Source: Peronospora farinosa (Eukaryota; Oomycota; Peronosporomycetes; Peronosporales; Peronosporaceae). Taken from it: a DNA stretch of 64,000 bases. Positions within the stretch are counted from its first letter, which is position 1; each line of letters begins with the position of its first letter. Both the position numbers and the translations under genes were made by a program. Positions 1-10,745 of this stretch are shown one piece after another. Location: assembly GCA_947646735.1 (NCBI GenBank), contig CANTFK010000139.1, forward strand, positions 18,992 through 82,991. The letters are read 5' to 3'. The notes beneath the pieces are model-generated. The model made no database searches, was not told where the DNA came from, and was given only the letters and a program-made list of their open reading frames with translations.

Positions 1-84
1 GTACCCCCTCCGTTAGTCGGTCGTCCGGGCGCCAGTGGAGAGTTGGAATCGCATCAGCAATTTTGCGAGTCCCACTCCACCACA
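1..84 (+). mobile_element. Terminal 84 bp of a Gypsy LTR (same family as 35187-54175)
   Basis: These bases are the reverse complement of the first 84 bases of the LTR that starts at 35187. By eye I see one mismatch, in the GCGAGTCCC versus GCGAATCCC stretch. The LTR ends in CCACCACA at 84 and the sequence then switches directly into Copia gag. The element therefore inserted into a Copia copy, with its coding strand on plus, opposite to the large composite. The rest of the element lies left of the window. Confidence 0.9.
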
Positions 85-842
85 GTTGTTACCGCCGCGT
101 CGAGCACCTTGGCTCGCGTCCTTCTGTTTGGTCCAGCACTTTTCCGATGTGTGCCTCAATTTTACACAGTACGTGCACTGACGAGGCTCGCGATCGCTAC
201 GATCGGCACTGAACGCCTTGGCCGCGTCTTCAGTCTTCCCCGATGTCGTCTTTTCGCCTTGCCTCTTGACGTGCTCATTCGTACGACGTCTCGCGATCGC
301 AGTTCCGCGCTGCTCATCTCCAAGTTAAGAACGACGTTCTCGTAGCTCTTGGGTAAGCTGCGCAACAAGCAGACCGCCACGTCTTCGTCCTCCATCTTGG
401 CGCCGATGCTGGCAAGCTTCGCGTTGATGTTGAGGACTTCGTTGCAATGATGCATCACATTGCCGCCTTCCGCCATCTCCATACTGTAGAGCTGGCGCTT
501 CAAATAGATGCGCCCAGCCTTCTGCGATCCACCGTACAGCGTCTTCAATCGCGCCCACGCAACCCATGCCTTCTTACAGTCATCAACCACGTGATGATAA
601 TCAGCGTCCATGTGGAGCAACATCAATCTGAACGCGATGTTGCTCGACTTGACGTAATCGTCCATGGCGCGAGAGTCCGCGAAGGTCGGCGTCGTATCTT
701 GGTTGACTACGTGCCACAACGACTTGGCGAGGAACACGCCACGCATGTAGCGATTTCAAGTCGTGTAGTTGTCTCCATCGAATCTGTCGATGGAGACCTT
801 GGTGGACACGTTTTGGGAAGCGGACATCGTACTTGGGCTCAT
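85..842 (-). pseudogene. Copia-type gag polyprotein (UBN2), broken
   Basis: The minus strand encodes a Ty1/Copia Gag N-terminus: a start at 842 (or 827), a FDGDNYTT stretch, then [15 protein letters not shown] and a UBN2-like body with [10 protein letters not shown], and finally a CX2CX4HX4C zinc knuckle near 130-175. Three things show it is dead. An in-frame TGA at 756-758 sits where Trp is expected after NYTT. A frameshift lies near 290-300, since the zinc knuckle is read in a different frame from the body. The gene is cut off at 85 by a Gypsy LTR. Protease, integrase and RT are not in the window. Confidence 0.85.
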
Positions 843-1129
843 CACCTGACGGAAGATATAAGGCTTGGGCGAAAGAGCGAAGGAAGGCGAAGATAGTCTG
901 CACTTGAGGGTGAAGACGACTTGAGCTGAAGATGGTTGATTGGAAAGTGATTGATTTATAGGTTGTTATTCTGCCTACTGATTTATATGTTGTCCACATA
1001 TAAATCTTGTCTTCCTATCAACTTACTTCCATGTTTTCTTATTCTCCAATCATACGCGAGTAGCATTGGACCGGTTTCGGTAGACCGGCTCACGGTTACG
1101 AACCGTCGCTAAACCGATTATCTTCAACA
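843..1129 (-). mobile_element. Probable 5' LTR and leader of the Copia copy
   Basis: Read on the minus strand, the sequence begins TGTTGAAGATAATCGG at 1129, a typical Copia LTR start, and runs into the gag start at 842. It contains two TATAAATC-like stretches (about 950-1010) that could be promoter elements. I could not place the LTR end or a primer-binding site with confidence. Confidence 0.55.
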
Positions 1130-1704
1130 CTCCTGAGAAGCAACCTGATAATCGTTCAAGTCAGCATACATCTTGTAAATGACGGCGCAGCTCAAGGCAT
1201 CGGACTGGCAACATTGGGACGTGAATAAAGAGCTGCTGGTCAGAATAACGGGCTTGCGGTTTGGAGCGGTAGGTTTGCTGCAGGAGGAACCTCGGCAGAA
1301 GGAGGCAAAATTAAGAATGGATTGTATGGATTAGGAGGAGTTTATCTATCTATGACTGTGGTGTAGGAACGCTTTATCTGTACCTCCTGCATTGCTAGCA
1401 TGTACCTCTTACGGCGCCAGCACGCACCTCTTGCATCGCCAGCATGTACCTCTTGCGTCGCTGCTTCTATATGCCAAATGACATCGTGTGCGGGTTAGGT
1501 GACCATGATGGCGGAGAAGGCCGCCATTATCGTGTATAACGTCGAAGTCAAACGCACCTGTGTGCAAAAGCTAAGAACAGGGAAACCAGCTAGCGTTAAG
1601 AATCAATGATAGTAAGTCAAGTCACCACTAATGCATCAAACGCATCTTTTTGTATGCTTTGAAAACTCAGCGCCGATTACAACGAATTACCCTAGACCAT
1701 ACTG
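1130..1704. other. Intergenic, no gene recognised
   Basis: No coding sequence is recognised between the Copia LTR and the calnexin stop codon. The only structured part is the short 22-bp tandem repeat listed separately. The last part is the 3' flank of calnexin. Confidence 0.6.
1380..1467. repeat. Four degenerate 22-bp tandem units
   Basis: Four consecutive units of exactly 22 bp each begin GTACCTC or GCACCTC and end in a GCCAGCAT-like tail (1380, 1402, 1424, 1446). Differences are point substitutions only, so this is a small minisatellite. It contains no recognised gene. Confidence 0.8.
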
Positions 1705-3372
1705 TTAGTCGACCTTGGGGGCCTTTTTGCGCTGCCGCACTTTCGGTTGCTTCTCGTCACTATCAACAACCTTAGCATCCCCTTCGTCGTCATCCTCCGC
1801 GCCGCTGCCAGTTTTCTTTTCAGTTTTCGGCTTGGACGTACCCGACGCGCAAAATAGGAAAAAGAAGCCGAGTGTCACTGTGACGGAAATGCCAACGATT
1901 GATCCAAGAGCAATTGCAGGGTTTGCATCAGCGTAAGTGGCGAAGTCCATCGAGAGAGTCTCAATGGTCTTCATGAAACCGCCCTTCTCGCTGCCATTAC
2001 TTCCCTTTTCAAATATCTTCTTCGCCTCAACCTCCGCAGCATGCTTTAAGGCCCACGTTAGCTGCGCGAATTCTTGTGCTTGTTTCAAGTCGTTACCCAG
2101 CCAGAAATTATCAAACGTAATACCTTCGGTCATGGTCCACACCTCCACGGCTAGGGCACCGATGGGATCCATACGCGCCGGGTGCTTGTCCTCGAAGTAA
2201 TTTGGGTTCGAGATCTTGCGAGGCTTCCACTCGCCCTTGTAGTCTGGGTTAGGAATATAGGGCGCGTAAAATTTACCCTTATACGCCGGATTCTCCTTTG
2301 TTGGTACCTTCCATTCACCACAACCGGACACTTCAGCACACTTTGGGTTGGGGATCTGCGGCACCACAAACTCGCCGTCGTCCTCGTCGTCCCAGTCTTC
2401 CGGCTTTACCACATCCGGATCATTGATCATCACTGGTTCATCATCCAGCCAGTCATCAGGCTTGACAGCATCCTGATCTGGAATGCGTGCCGGGGCATCT
2501 TCGTCCCAGTCGTCGGGTTTAGCGACGTTTGGATCACGAATCTTCTTTGTCTCCACCCAGTCTTCAGGTTTGGAGTCTTTCGGGTCATCGATCTCCTTCT
2601 CAGGGTTCACCGGTGGCAGAAAGTCCTCCAATAAGCTGCCAATCTTTACCGACTTTTGGTCCACGAACACCTCAAACGTATTGTCGTCACGGATCACTGC
2701 CGTGTACAGATGCGTGTCTTTGTCGCTCTCTATGTGAGGCGCTCCCATCATCTGCTTCTCCTCGTATTCGCCAGACACAGGGTTCTTGTGCTGAAAAATG
2801 AGATGCACTTTATCGTTTGAACCACACTTGTCAGGGCCAAACATGAGCACAAAAGGCGTCGAGTCACTGAAGGACGAGTAGTCCTGCTTCTCCTCTTTCT
2901 GACGTAGCAGCTTCACGTAGGCACCGCCGCAGTCCAGTCCCTTCTGCAGCTTTACTTCGTACTGCACCACCATCTCTTTCCTTCTGTTGCTTCCGTCTAC
3001 TTGCAGTGACTCGTCCAATTCAACAGCCAATCCATAATGACGCGCCGGCTTGTCCAGCACGAGGCCGTGGTCAGCCGCCAGATGTGTCGCCTCAATCTTC
3101 ACCTCACTAACAGTCACATCCTGGTTCGAGTACTTCTCGTGCGTGCTCTTAAACCAGCGGGAGTCGTCAAACAGCCGCTCGGCCTCGAACGTCTCGGCGA
3201 ACAGCGCGCTCTTAATCAGTTCCTGCGTCTGCTGCTTGCGATCCTCGGCTTCCTGCTGCGCCACTACGTCGGCGTCTTGCTGCACTTGGGCAGCAGCTGC
3301 CTCGTCGTTCGCCAGCACCACTAGCGGCACTAACATTCCTGTTAACAGTGTGACAATCGTGTTGACCATCAT
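1705..3372 (-). CDS. Calnexin, ER lectin chaperone
   Basis: Single-exon gene of 555 residues. The N-terminus is a signal peptide (TLLTGMLVPLVVLA). The lectin domain carries the family Cys pair (DCGGAYVKL and DKCGSND). The proline-rich arm holds four KPEDW/KPDDW repeats followed by four GEW...NP.Y repeats. A transmembrane helix near residues 487-509 precedes an acidic and basic cytosolic tail ending RQRKKAPKVD. Length and domain order match calnexin; the membrane helix and absence of a KDEL-type end exclude calreticulin. Calnexin binds monoglucosylated N-glycans on folding glycoproteins in the ER. The gene is divergent from the proteasome subunit gene, with 193 bp between start codons, so the two probably share a promoter region. 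Confidence 0.96.
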   Translation of the reverse strand: MMVNTIVTLLTGMLVPLVVLANDEAAAAQVQQDADVVAQQEAEDRKQQTQELIKSALFAETFEAERLFDDSRWFKSTHEKYSNQDVTVSEVKIEATHLAADHGLVLDKPARHYGLAVELDESLQVDGSNRRKEMVVQYEVKLQKGLDCGGAYVKLLRQKEEKQDYSSFSDSTPFVLMFGPDKCGSNDKVHLIFQHKNPVSGEYEEKQMMGAPHIESDKDTHLYTAVIRDDNTFEVFVDQKSVKIGSLLEDFLPPVNPEKEIDDPKDSKPEDWVETKKIRDPNVAKPDDWDEDAPARIPDQDAVKPDDWLDDEPVMINDPDVVKPEDWDDEDDGEFVVPQIPNPKCAEVSGCGEWKVPTKENPAYKGKFYAPYIPNPDYKGEWKPRKISNPNYFEDKHPARMDPIGALAVEVWTMTEGITFDNFWLGNDLKQAQEFAQLTWALKHAAEVEAKKIFEKGSNGSEKGGFMKTIETLSMDFATYADANPAIALGSIVGISVTVTLGFFFLFCASGTSKPKTEKKTGSGAEDDDEGDAKVVDSDEKQPKVRQRKKAPKVD

Positions 3373-3565
3373 TCTGCTTTTCTTCTTGAGCTGTATGCGT
3401 CAACTTCTCGAATGAGTGAAAAGTGCCACGTAACGATATCTTGTATATTTCAGCCAATCAGTCGAATGATTCCTAATAGCAACCATCTATTGGATAATAT
3501 CTGTGTCAAAGGGGAGCTTTTTGTTCAAAGATCGAAAGCGAGAAAGAGAAGAAAGAGCTTCCGTC
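3373..3565. promoter_or_regulatory. Shared divergent promoter region, calnexin / PSMB4
   Basis: Only 193 bp separate the two start codons. On the minus strand at about 3405-3420 the sequence TCACTCATTCGAG resembles the oomycete initiator (TCAYTYY-like). This is a pattern match only. Confidence 0.45.
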
Positions 3566-4261
3566 ATGGACTCCCGACAACGTACACAGTCGCCGATCGT
3601 GACAGGCACGTCGGTGATTGCGCTTAAGTACAAGGGCGGTGTAATGATGGCGGCTGACACGCTGGGATCGTATGGATCATTGGCACGCTTCACAGATCAG
3701 CGCCGCCTTACAGCCGTGCACAACACGACGCTGCTGGGTGCTGGTGGTGACTTCAGCGACTTTCAGTTTATCAAGGACAAGATGGACGAGCTAGAGGTGT
3801 ATGATTTTAATCAAGATGACGGCTGTGATATGACGGCACCCGAGATCTTCCACTACCTCCAGCGTCTGCTCTACCATCGTCGCAACAAGTTTGATCCGCT
3901 CTGGAACACGGTTGTGGTAGCTGGTATCAACCCGGAGACGAACCAACCCTTCTTGGGACAAGTCACTATGATTGGTCTAGCCTTTGAAGGTGACTATATC
4001 GCTACGGGCTTTGGTCATCACTTTGGAATGCCGCTGATGCGTAAACACTGGCGGCCGGACATGGACGAGGCCGAGGCACGCACGCTGTTGGAGGATTGCA
4101 TGCGTGTGTGCTTCTACCGTGACTGCCGAACGATCAACCGGGTGCAGTTCGCTAAGGTTGCGGCCGATGGTGTCACGATCCCGGAGCCCATCAAGATGGA
4201 CACCAAGTGGGATCACTCGTTGTTCGTCAAGACCAAGTCGGAGTTCGGCGCTTCGTGGTAA
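3566..4261 (+). CDS. PSMB4: 20S proteasome subunit beta-7 (PSMB4 type)
   Basis: Single exon, 231 residues from the ATG at 3566. An upstream in-frame start at 3503 would add a charged 21-residue leader and lie very close to the calnexin promoter, so 3566 is preferred. The N-terminal TGTSVIALKYKGGVMMAAD and LGSYGSLARF stretches, FDPLWNTVVVAG in the middle and RVCFYRDCR near the C-terminus are characteristic of the beta-7/PSMB4 subgroup rather than other beta subunits. This subunit is structural, not catalytic, and forms part of the inner beta ring of the 20S core in nucleus and cytosol. The gene is convergent with the ZCCHC10-like gene, 315 bp away. Confidence 0.95.
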   Translation: MDSRQRTQSPIVTGTSVIALKYKGGVMMAADTLGSYGSLARFTDQRRLTAVHNTTLLGAGGDFSDFQFIKDKMDELEVYDFNQDDGCDMTAPEIFHYLQRLLYHRRNKFDPLWNTVVVAGINPETNQPFLGQVTMIGLAFEGDYIATGFGHHFGMPLMRKHWRPDMDEAEARTLLEDCMRVCFYRDCRTINRVQFAKVAADGVTIPEPIKMDTKWDHSLFVKTKSEFGASW

Positions 4262-4576
4262 GCATTGCAGAAAAATGACAAGCGATAGCAGACTGGTGAA
4301 TGGCAGAGGGAGACGAGAAAAAGAACGATCTGCGGATTGTTTGTTTCTTCGCGCTGAAAGTGCTACAGACATACACGTCGCAAACCATTGCAACAAGTAA
4401 CGTTTGAGCTGCATTTTACTCGGTTACCTTGAAACAGTAAGGCCACTCCCCAAAAAAGCAAGAAAAAATACATCTATGGAAAGCTGAGCCTACATCAATA
4501 TCTCTATTTAGGATGCAACAATCGCAACGACTTAATAGCACTGCGCATTTCGTCGCCTGACCGACATTAACGTGTT
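4262..4576. other. Convergent intergenic region, nothing recognised
   Basis: This is the space between the stop codons of PSMB4 and the ZCCHC10-like gene. It should contain both polyadenylation signals. I see no gene or clear repeat. Confidence 0.6.
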
Positions 4577-5167
4577 CTAATCGTTTCGTTGACGCTTCAT
4601 ACGGTGTTTTCTCCGCGAACTGCGGTCACTGTCTGACGAGGACGAAGAGCTGTCGCTTTCGCTACCGGACGAATCCGAGGAGGAACTTGACGAATCAGAC
4701 GAGTTCGAGTCGGAACTTTCCGAGCTAGATGAAGACGACTCACTACTACTGCTGCTACTGCTGACACTGCGGCGGCGCTTGCGTTGTATGTTTGTCTTCT
4801 TCTTTTTAGCTTTGACTTTGTCCTTATGCTTCAACTTTTTGCTTTCCTCATCCATTAACATCTTCTTCTCCTCATCCTGTAGCTCTGGGGGTTTGTCCTT
4901 GTTAAATGGTTGACGCAGCTTTGGATTCTTCAGCTGTTGGGAGCGTGACGGCCGCTGAACATACACAGCCTCATTCTTGCATTCGTAGGTCCAGTGGCCG
5001 GCTCGAAGACATTTCTGGCACATGGCCGCGGCACTAGAAGCTGATGATGCCCCCAAACCGCGGCGATGTACACGCACGTTCTCTGTGCTAGTGGCGTACA
5101 TATTGCGCCGCGCTTCCTGGCGCTGCGCCCATTTTCCAAGAGGCGCATCGCCGTTCGCATCGTCCAT
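4577..5167 (-). CDS. ZCCHC10-like zinc-knuckle protein with Ser-rich tail
   Basis: Single exon, 196 residues. A single CX2CX4HX4C zinc knuckle ([14 protein letters not shown]) lies near residues 50-63 and is followed by [16 protein letters not shown], the arrangement seen in ZCCHC10 proteins. The C-terminal half is low complexity: a Lys-rich stretch, then a long run of Ser with Asp/Glu, ending in a basic tail ([12 protein letters not shown]) that could be nuclear-targeting. Zinc knuckles of this type bind single-stranded nucleic acid; a role in RNA processing is inferred only. It starts 57 bp downstream of the MATE stop on the same strand, showing how compact the block is. Confidence 0.85.
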   Translation of the reverse strand: MDDANGDAPLGKWAQRQEARRNMYATSTENVRVHRRGLGASSASSAAAMCQKCLRAGHWTYECKNEAVYVQRPSRSQQLKNPKLRQPFNKDKPPELQDEEKKMLMDEESKKLKHKDKVKAKKKKTNIQRKRRRSVSSSSSSSESSSSSSESSDSNSSDSSSSSSDSSGSESDSSSSSSDSDRSSRRKHRMKRQRND

Positions 5168-5224
5168 AATTTTAAGCTTAATGGGTCAAAAGTGGTGATG
5201 TGTATTATCGACCAATAAAAAGCT

Positions 5225-7044
5225 CTAATTTTCCATACTCTTGATCAATTGGCTATTAAGAGGTCGCACCGATACCATGTTGAAGTGGAGCTCATCGCTT
5301 CGCATGCGACGATGGCGCGTCAGGAGAGAAGGCACAATCGGTGGCGTCGTGCTGGGTGTCGCTGGTTGAATGTCAGCTGCGGACGCCATACATTGTACCG
5401 TGCTTTGCTCCATTTTCGGTGCTGCTTCCGCTGCCTTCTTTACACGTTCAGCCATTTTGTCCCATTCGACACGAGTGAGCACTAGCGAGTAGCTTGTTAC
5501 CTTGAAGAGCTCCATACTTAGCACTCCTATCCATAACGCAGGAAAGTTGTAACCCATCGTGATGCCACCTACGTAGGCGACCGGTAGGTTAATGAGCCAT
5601 GTGGCGATTGCGCTGGTCCAGAAGACAGTGTGCACTTGGCTGGAGGGATAGACGTAGGACGTAAGCAAAGAGATATTACATAAGAGAGAGAGAGAGAGAG
5701 TCATATCGCGACCCACGCACCTCATTCCAGTCAAAGCTCCAGCACAAAGTATCTCTATGGCCTCAAAACCGCAAGCGACAATGAAAATAGGCAACACGAG
5801 CTTGCACGTGGTCAGTAGCTCTTCGTCTGTCGTGAATAGGGCAATGATTCGATTGCCAAAGATACCAGTGGCGGTTGCAATGATTGCAACAACGACCATG
5901 GTGCAGCTAAAGCCCAATCCGGTGATGCGGCGAGCTAAATCGGGTTTACCTGCACCTAGATAGTTAGCAACACGGATCTGTGTGGCGCAGCCGTAGCCCC
6001 AAAAGAGGGCCCACAGTAAGGACCACAGGCCCGAGATAACAGCATTAGCAGCGATGATGCGGGAGCCAAGTCTAGCTGCTACTAGAGCCACCAAAGCATT
6101 AGCCAAGTTTGATACAAAGCTGTTGCTGGAAATAGGTCCAGCTACCTTAAGATATGATCGAAGCCGACGAAGCGTCAAAGCGTGAATGTTCCATCCATAC
6201 CACGCACGACGGTGATAATGTTTGTAGAGGATAGCATAATTATAGAGTGCGAGCGGCTGAAACCAGGAAGCCACGACTGTGGCCATTGGCGATCCAACAA
6301 AGCCCAAACCATGCCACGAACCGACGCCATATATGAGAACGGAGTTGCTCGCGGCAGCCACGAAAATTGAGATTATTCCAACTGCTGTTGTAGGCAGTAA
6401 AATCCCTATTGCTTGCAAGTATTGTCTGACAAGGAAGAGACATAACAATGGATGCAAAAGTTAGTCGACCAAGAGACATTATGTATCCATAGAAGACAAC
6501 CTGAGGCAGCAGTAGAGAAGCGTTGGGAGGATTGATGCGGAGATTACGCGTGAAAATGTGGTAGCAAGTGCGATGACCTCCTGATCATCCGTTGAGTACT
6601 GGAGAATGCCACCGACACACCAGTACCAGATCAAGACAGGCACCGAAAGCACCGTAGTGATCATAAGTCCAAATTGCAGCCAAATGCCCGTAAGCTCTCG
6701 ATTACCTGCACCCCATGACTGGCCACACAACTGCCAAGACAGTAAGTTTGACTGGCGTGTGCCAACTCGATAAGGACGTGCAAACGAACCGTGTTGAGTG
6801 CCGAAGCAGAGGCCCACACAGCGTACAGAGCAGGTGTTGTCCAGAGTTGGGCTAGCGAAGCGGCTGCGAGCTCCTTAATGCCCAAATGCCCGAGAAATAC
6901 CGAGTCGACCGCGAGAAGTGCTGCTCGAGCTAGTGTGGCCATGCTCACTTGGGCTGCCATCGAAGAAAGGTCAATAAAATCATGCCAAGTCGATGGTTCC
7001 TTAGACTGACAAGAAGCTCTTCCCAGGAGCGGACTGGTCTCCAT
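5225..7044 (-). CDS. MATE-family multidrug/toxin exporter
   Basis: Four exons: 7044-6790, 6730-6501, 6425-5721, 5639-5225. Introns are 59, 75 and 81 bp with GT-AG ends; phases close to give 534 residues. Joining exons 1 and 2 creates ALNT-LCGQSWGAGNREL, a MATE motif that fixes the junction. Joining exons 2 and 3 restores CLRQYLQAIGILLP. The protein has about 12 hydrophobic segments, with DSVFLGHLG near the start and NALVALVAARLG at the second half-repeat. MATE proteins export organic cations or drugs by Na+ or H+ antiport across the plasma or vacuolar membrane. The third intron is a multiple of three and has no stop, so it could be retained; it contains a (GA)n run. The C-terminal tail of about 75 residues is probably cytosolic. 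Confidence 0.92.
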
Positions 7045-8028
7045 ACTGTCTGCAGAACAATGCGAAGATAATGCTCGTCCTTTTTATTGCCTTCTGGGTG
7101 GATATCAAAGTTCAGACAGCTCAGGTCCATCACCCACAATAACACCAAAATATCCTGCTCTTTTAAGCTGTACAGTCATAGATTTTCGCGAAATAATCGA
7201 ATCTGCACCACAGTAATTGCTAACTCCGTCAATCAATCACTTGATCACATCACGCCATATCCTTTTAAGCTGTTTATTTTTTTGTATGAGTAACTAGATA
7301 CAAAACTGATCCAAGTGGATACGCCGCGGATAGGTTACGTTTCGGATGCCCAAGCCGAGGTAGGAGATCTCGTTCTGCTTGTCAAAGGTTGTGTTTTCAA
7401 AATACCCAACCAAAGAAAAATAAACCAACGTTACTGAACGCGCCCATGTTGTGAAATTTGGACATCGACTTATAGTAGGCGGCAGCGTTATCACCAGTGG
7501 ACAGGCTTAATTGTATGATTTCAAAGTATGATTCATGTATTGATGTCCAGGCGCTATCAGGCCGAATATAACAGCAACTTCTGAGCGGTTTAATCTCACC
7601 TGCTACGATTACGGGCATTTGCGAGCTGAAGAGCCAGGTACGTGGTCTTGTACAAACTACTTATGTACGACGGTAGCTTGCTTGAATCTACAGTTATTTC
7701 GTTTGTTGACGCTTTTCTCAGATACTTCTCTTCGCTGGCTGGCGTCTGATTGCATTCAAAACATACGAGCACATGGTTTACGTGCTTAGACGCTATCATG
7801 CAATTAAGATCGGCACGACAATGTGATGTCAGCAATCTTACATCACAGAGAGCAAACATTATCAGTGGGCATTTCGTGATGATGAAGCACAAAACACACG
7901 AATGCGCTAAAAGTTAATTTGACGGCACCGCAAGCAGCACATTGTTCTCTAGATTGTTTTGTACAATTTCGACACGCGAGACCAGCCACAGGAACATTGA
8001 ACGCATCGATAGCGCCGAAGTGCATACT
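7045..8028. other. Intergenic about 1 kb, no gene recognised
   Basis: The stretch lies between the MATE start and the TyrRS stop. Short open frames on the minus strand (7294-7892) have no recognisable domain, no clear start context and no splice pattern that joins them. I see no RNA gene or repeat. Confidence 0.55.
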
Positions 8029-9687
8029 CTATTGCACCTGAACGATAAAGTTGTTTCTTCGACCAATACGGATCACCAATAACTTGCCGTCGAGAAGATT
8101 CGATGTCTCCACGCACAGAGTATCCGTTTCAATGCGCTCGTTGTTAAGGTATACTCCGCCCCCTTTGATCAGACGTCGACACTCAGCTACACGAACAATA
8201 GCATAAGGTCAGAATCCGTCTTTTTTACTTCACAACAACAAAAACGCACCCTTGGACTTAGCCGCGCCTACTCGTACAGCGAGGTCCACAATAGACTCAT
8301 TGAGGACATCAGCACGTGAGAGCGTTGTCATGGGTGCATCTCTGGCCATGCGAAGCATCTCTTCAGCAGCTAAAGGACCGGTTTTTCTCCCGAAAAGTAG
8401 TTCTGTGGCATTCAGTGCAGCCTTTAAGCCCTCTTGGCCGTGCATCATCGCTGTGATGTCCTCCGCCAGCACTTTCTGAGCAGCTCGCATTCCGGGTGCC
8501 TTCTCGTGCTCGGCCACGATGTCACGAATCTCATCCACGTCTCGAAATGTAAAGCATTTGAGCAGCTTTTCAACATCGCGGTCGTCCGAGCGGAGAAAAA
8601 ACTGATAAAAGTCAAACTAGAATACACGTCTTAAGAACAGCAACCACTTTCAAGTGATAAATGTCGCGCGGTGCACTTACGACAGACGTCTTGTTTGCAT
8701 CTAGCCAAATTGCGTTGCCTGCGGACTTGCCGTATTTCTCTCCAGTAGACGTTGTCAGTAGTACCAACGTCGCCCCAAAAACTTCCTGTTGTTACAGTTG
8801 CGACAAGTAAATATAAAGACGCAAAAGGAGTACTTGTGAATCACACACTAGTGAAACAATTAGATGCTACTCTTACCTCGCCCGTGCTCTTACGAACGAG
8901 CTCAATGCCCGAGGCAATGTTGCCCCACTGATCGCTGCCTCCAACCTGCACAACGCAGCCATACTTTTTGTACAGATGCAAGAAGTCGTAGGCCTGGAAG
9001 AGTTGGTACGAAAATTCAAGAAAGCTGATGCCTTGGTCCGTCTCTAGACGTTTCTTCACACTGTCACGCTGTAACATTGAATTCACTCGAAAGTGACTGT
9101 GTAGTAAAAAGCGTCGCATGTCAGTTCCTAGCACAACAATTGTACGAGACACGACAAAAAAACAACGAACGCACCGCCCAATGTCTCGCATCCATGTGAC
9201 CGCCGATATGTTGGTGTGCCACTCGGCGTTATTACAGATAATTGCACCAGTCTTCGGATCATCAAAGTCCAGTACAGCTGACAGTCCTTTCGTAATCTGT
9301 TGTGTGTTGTGCAACACCGTATCATCCGATAGCAGCACACGCTCCTCCGACTTGCCACTTGGGTCTCCAATCATACCCGTGGCACCACCAACCTGTCGTA
9401 AATTGCATCTCTCTACCATCAGTGTCATAGTCTACAATTTCTATATCGAAGCTCTAATTGAATTATACCAGCAAAATGGGACGGATGCCAGCGCGTTGAA
9501 AGTGACGCAAAGCAAAACCCTGAAGTAAGTTGCCCAAATGCAGCGAGTCCGCCGTCGGGTCAAAGCCACAATAGACGGAGGGAGTGCGAGCACTCTGCAG
9601 CAGCTTATCAATAGATTTGCCTGCGTCCTTGTGCGTCAATGCGGCCAACATACCACGTCTATGCAAGGCAGCGAGGGCTCGGCTCAT
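8029..9687 (-). CDS. Tyrosyl-tRNA synthetase, bacterial/mitochondrial type
   Basis: Six exons: 9687-9469, 9392-9175, 9096-8877, 8785-8681, 8616-8250, 8186-8029; introns of 63-91 bp. The sum is 1287 bp, 428 residues. The class I signature is present as [11 protein letters not shown] (HIGH-like) in exon 1 and KYGKS (KMSKS-like) in exon 4. [14 protein letters not shown] spans the exon 1-2 junction, [11 protein letters not shown] is in exon 3, and [10 protein letters not shown] begins exon 5. The C-terminal exon carries an S4 RNA-binding domain ([14 protein letters not shown]). Length and S4 domain match bacterial TyrRS, not the cytosolic eukaryotic form, so charging of mitochondrial tRNA-Tyr is likely. 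The N-terminus is basic and could be a mitochondrial presequence. Confidence 0.95.
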
Positions 9688-9868
9688 ACTGCTGGTCTGC
9701 GGTCAGTAAAATTGCCGTACATATAACTACAATCAGTAGTTTTTATGAGTACTGATGTTAAAACGAATTGCAAACCCATTTATTGATGACGCAAGATTGG
9801 GCACTTTGTGGACTTGATTCAAGAATTGTAATTACCCAATTTAATTTTTTTTCAATTCATTTTGTCTA

Positions 9869-10667
9869 TTACAAAATACGCCGCACCTCGAGGGTGCGTC
9901 TCAAGAACGAAATCTGCGCCATTGAGACAGCTGCAAGGACGAACAATTCGACAAGTGTCCACCACATAACTCGGCTGTGCATGCTCGTGATCACTGCAGT
10001 ATTAACACAACAGGGTGCAATTAGTTCAAGCGAAAAAACGGTGTCAGCAAGCAGTCATTGCAGCAGGAGAAGTTCCACTCGATACATACGCTGGATGTGG
10101 TAGTTGGTTATGGCCTTCATATACGATTGGGTGTCTTTGACGGTATCAAGGTTCACGCTCAGCTCAGCTACCATGTCCTCCAGATCCTGCACTTGCTCTA
10201 CAGTTTTTATCAGTAGCAAATGCTCAGTCAGATCACAAAAAGATCGATATGAAGAAAGGCACCTAGCACACTCAACTGATCTTAGTGGCATCCGCATTAG
10301 AAAGCACTTCATGGCTCGGATCGTCTGCATGAAAGGAGAATCCAACGACTACGTCTCCCACAGACGAACGCTCGTTCTTAAAGCACACCGAATGCATTCC
10401 TCCTTCTCCAATAGAACTCACATACCGCCCCGATGCGCCCTTTTGAGCATAGATGATCTGTTGTTTGCCATCCGTCAATTCCGTTTCCAATTCGTCCGCC
10501 ACGCCACGAATTACCTCGTAGTTTAGTGAGATACCATGCTTATAGATCTCTGCGTCCACGGAAAAACAATCGGAAGCACCTATTGGTATTGTCACGTGCA
10601 AGGCGCTGGTCAGTAGCGTCATGCAGGTCGCTAAAAGCAGCACATACGACGTCATCATCGAGATCAT
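9869..10667 (-). CDS. p24/TMED (emp24/GP25L) cargo receptor
   Basis: Three exons: 10667-10277, 10197-10090, 9993-9869; introns of 79 and 96 bp. Total 624 bp, 207 residues, the normal p24 length. A signal peptide is followed by a GOLD domain with two Cys (DCFSVDAE and SVCFKNE), a coiled coil (QVQDLEDMVAELSVNL) and a C-terminal helix after SRVMWW, ending in RRTLEVRRIL. The second acceptor was chosen because it joins ATKIK to QVQDLEDMV in frame; the nearer AG gives a frame break. p24 proteins cycle in COPI/COPII vesicles between ER and Golgi. It is divergent from the next gene, with 78 bp between starts. Confidence 0.93.
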
Positions 10668-10745
10668 TTTCGGTATTGTGTGTTCTACGTAAGAATCTGC
10701 TGTGTTGTGTGGCTTACATCATTGCTTACAACTGAATCAATACTA

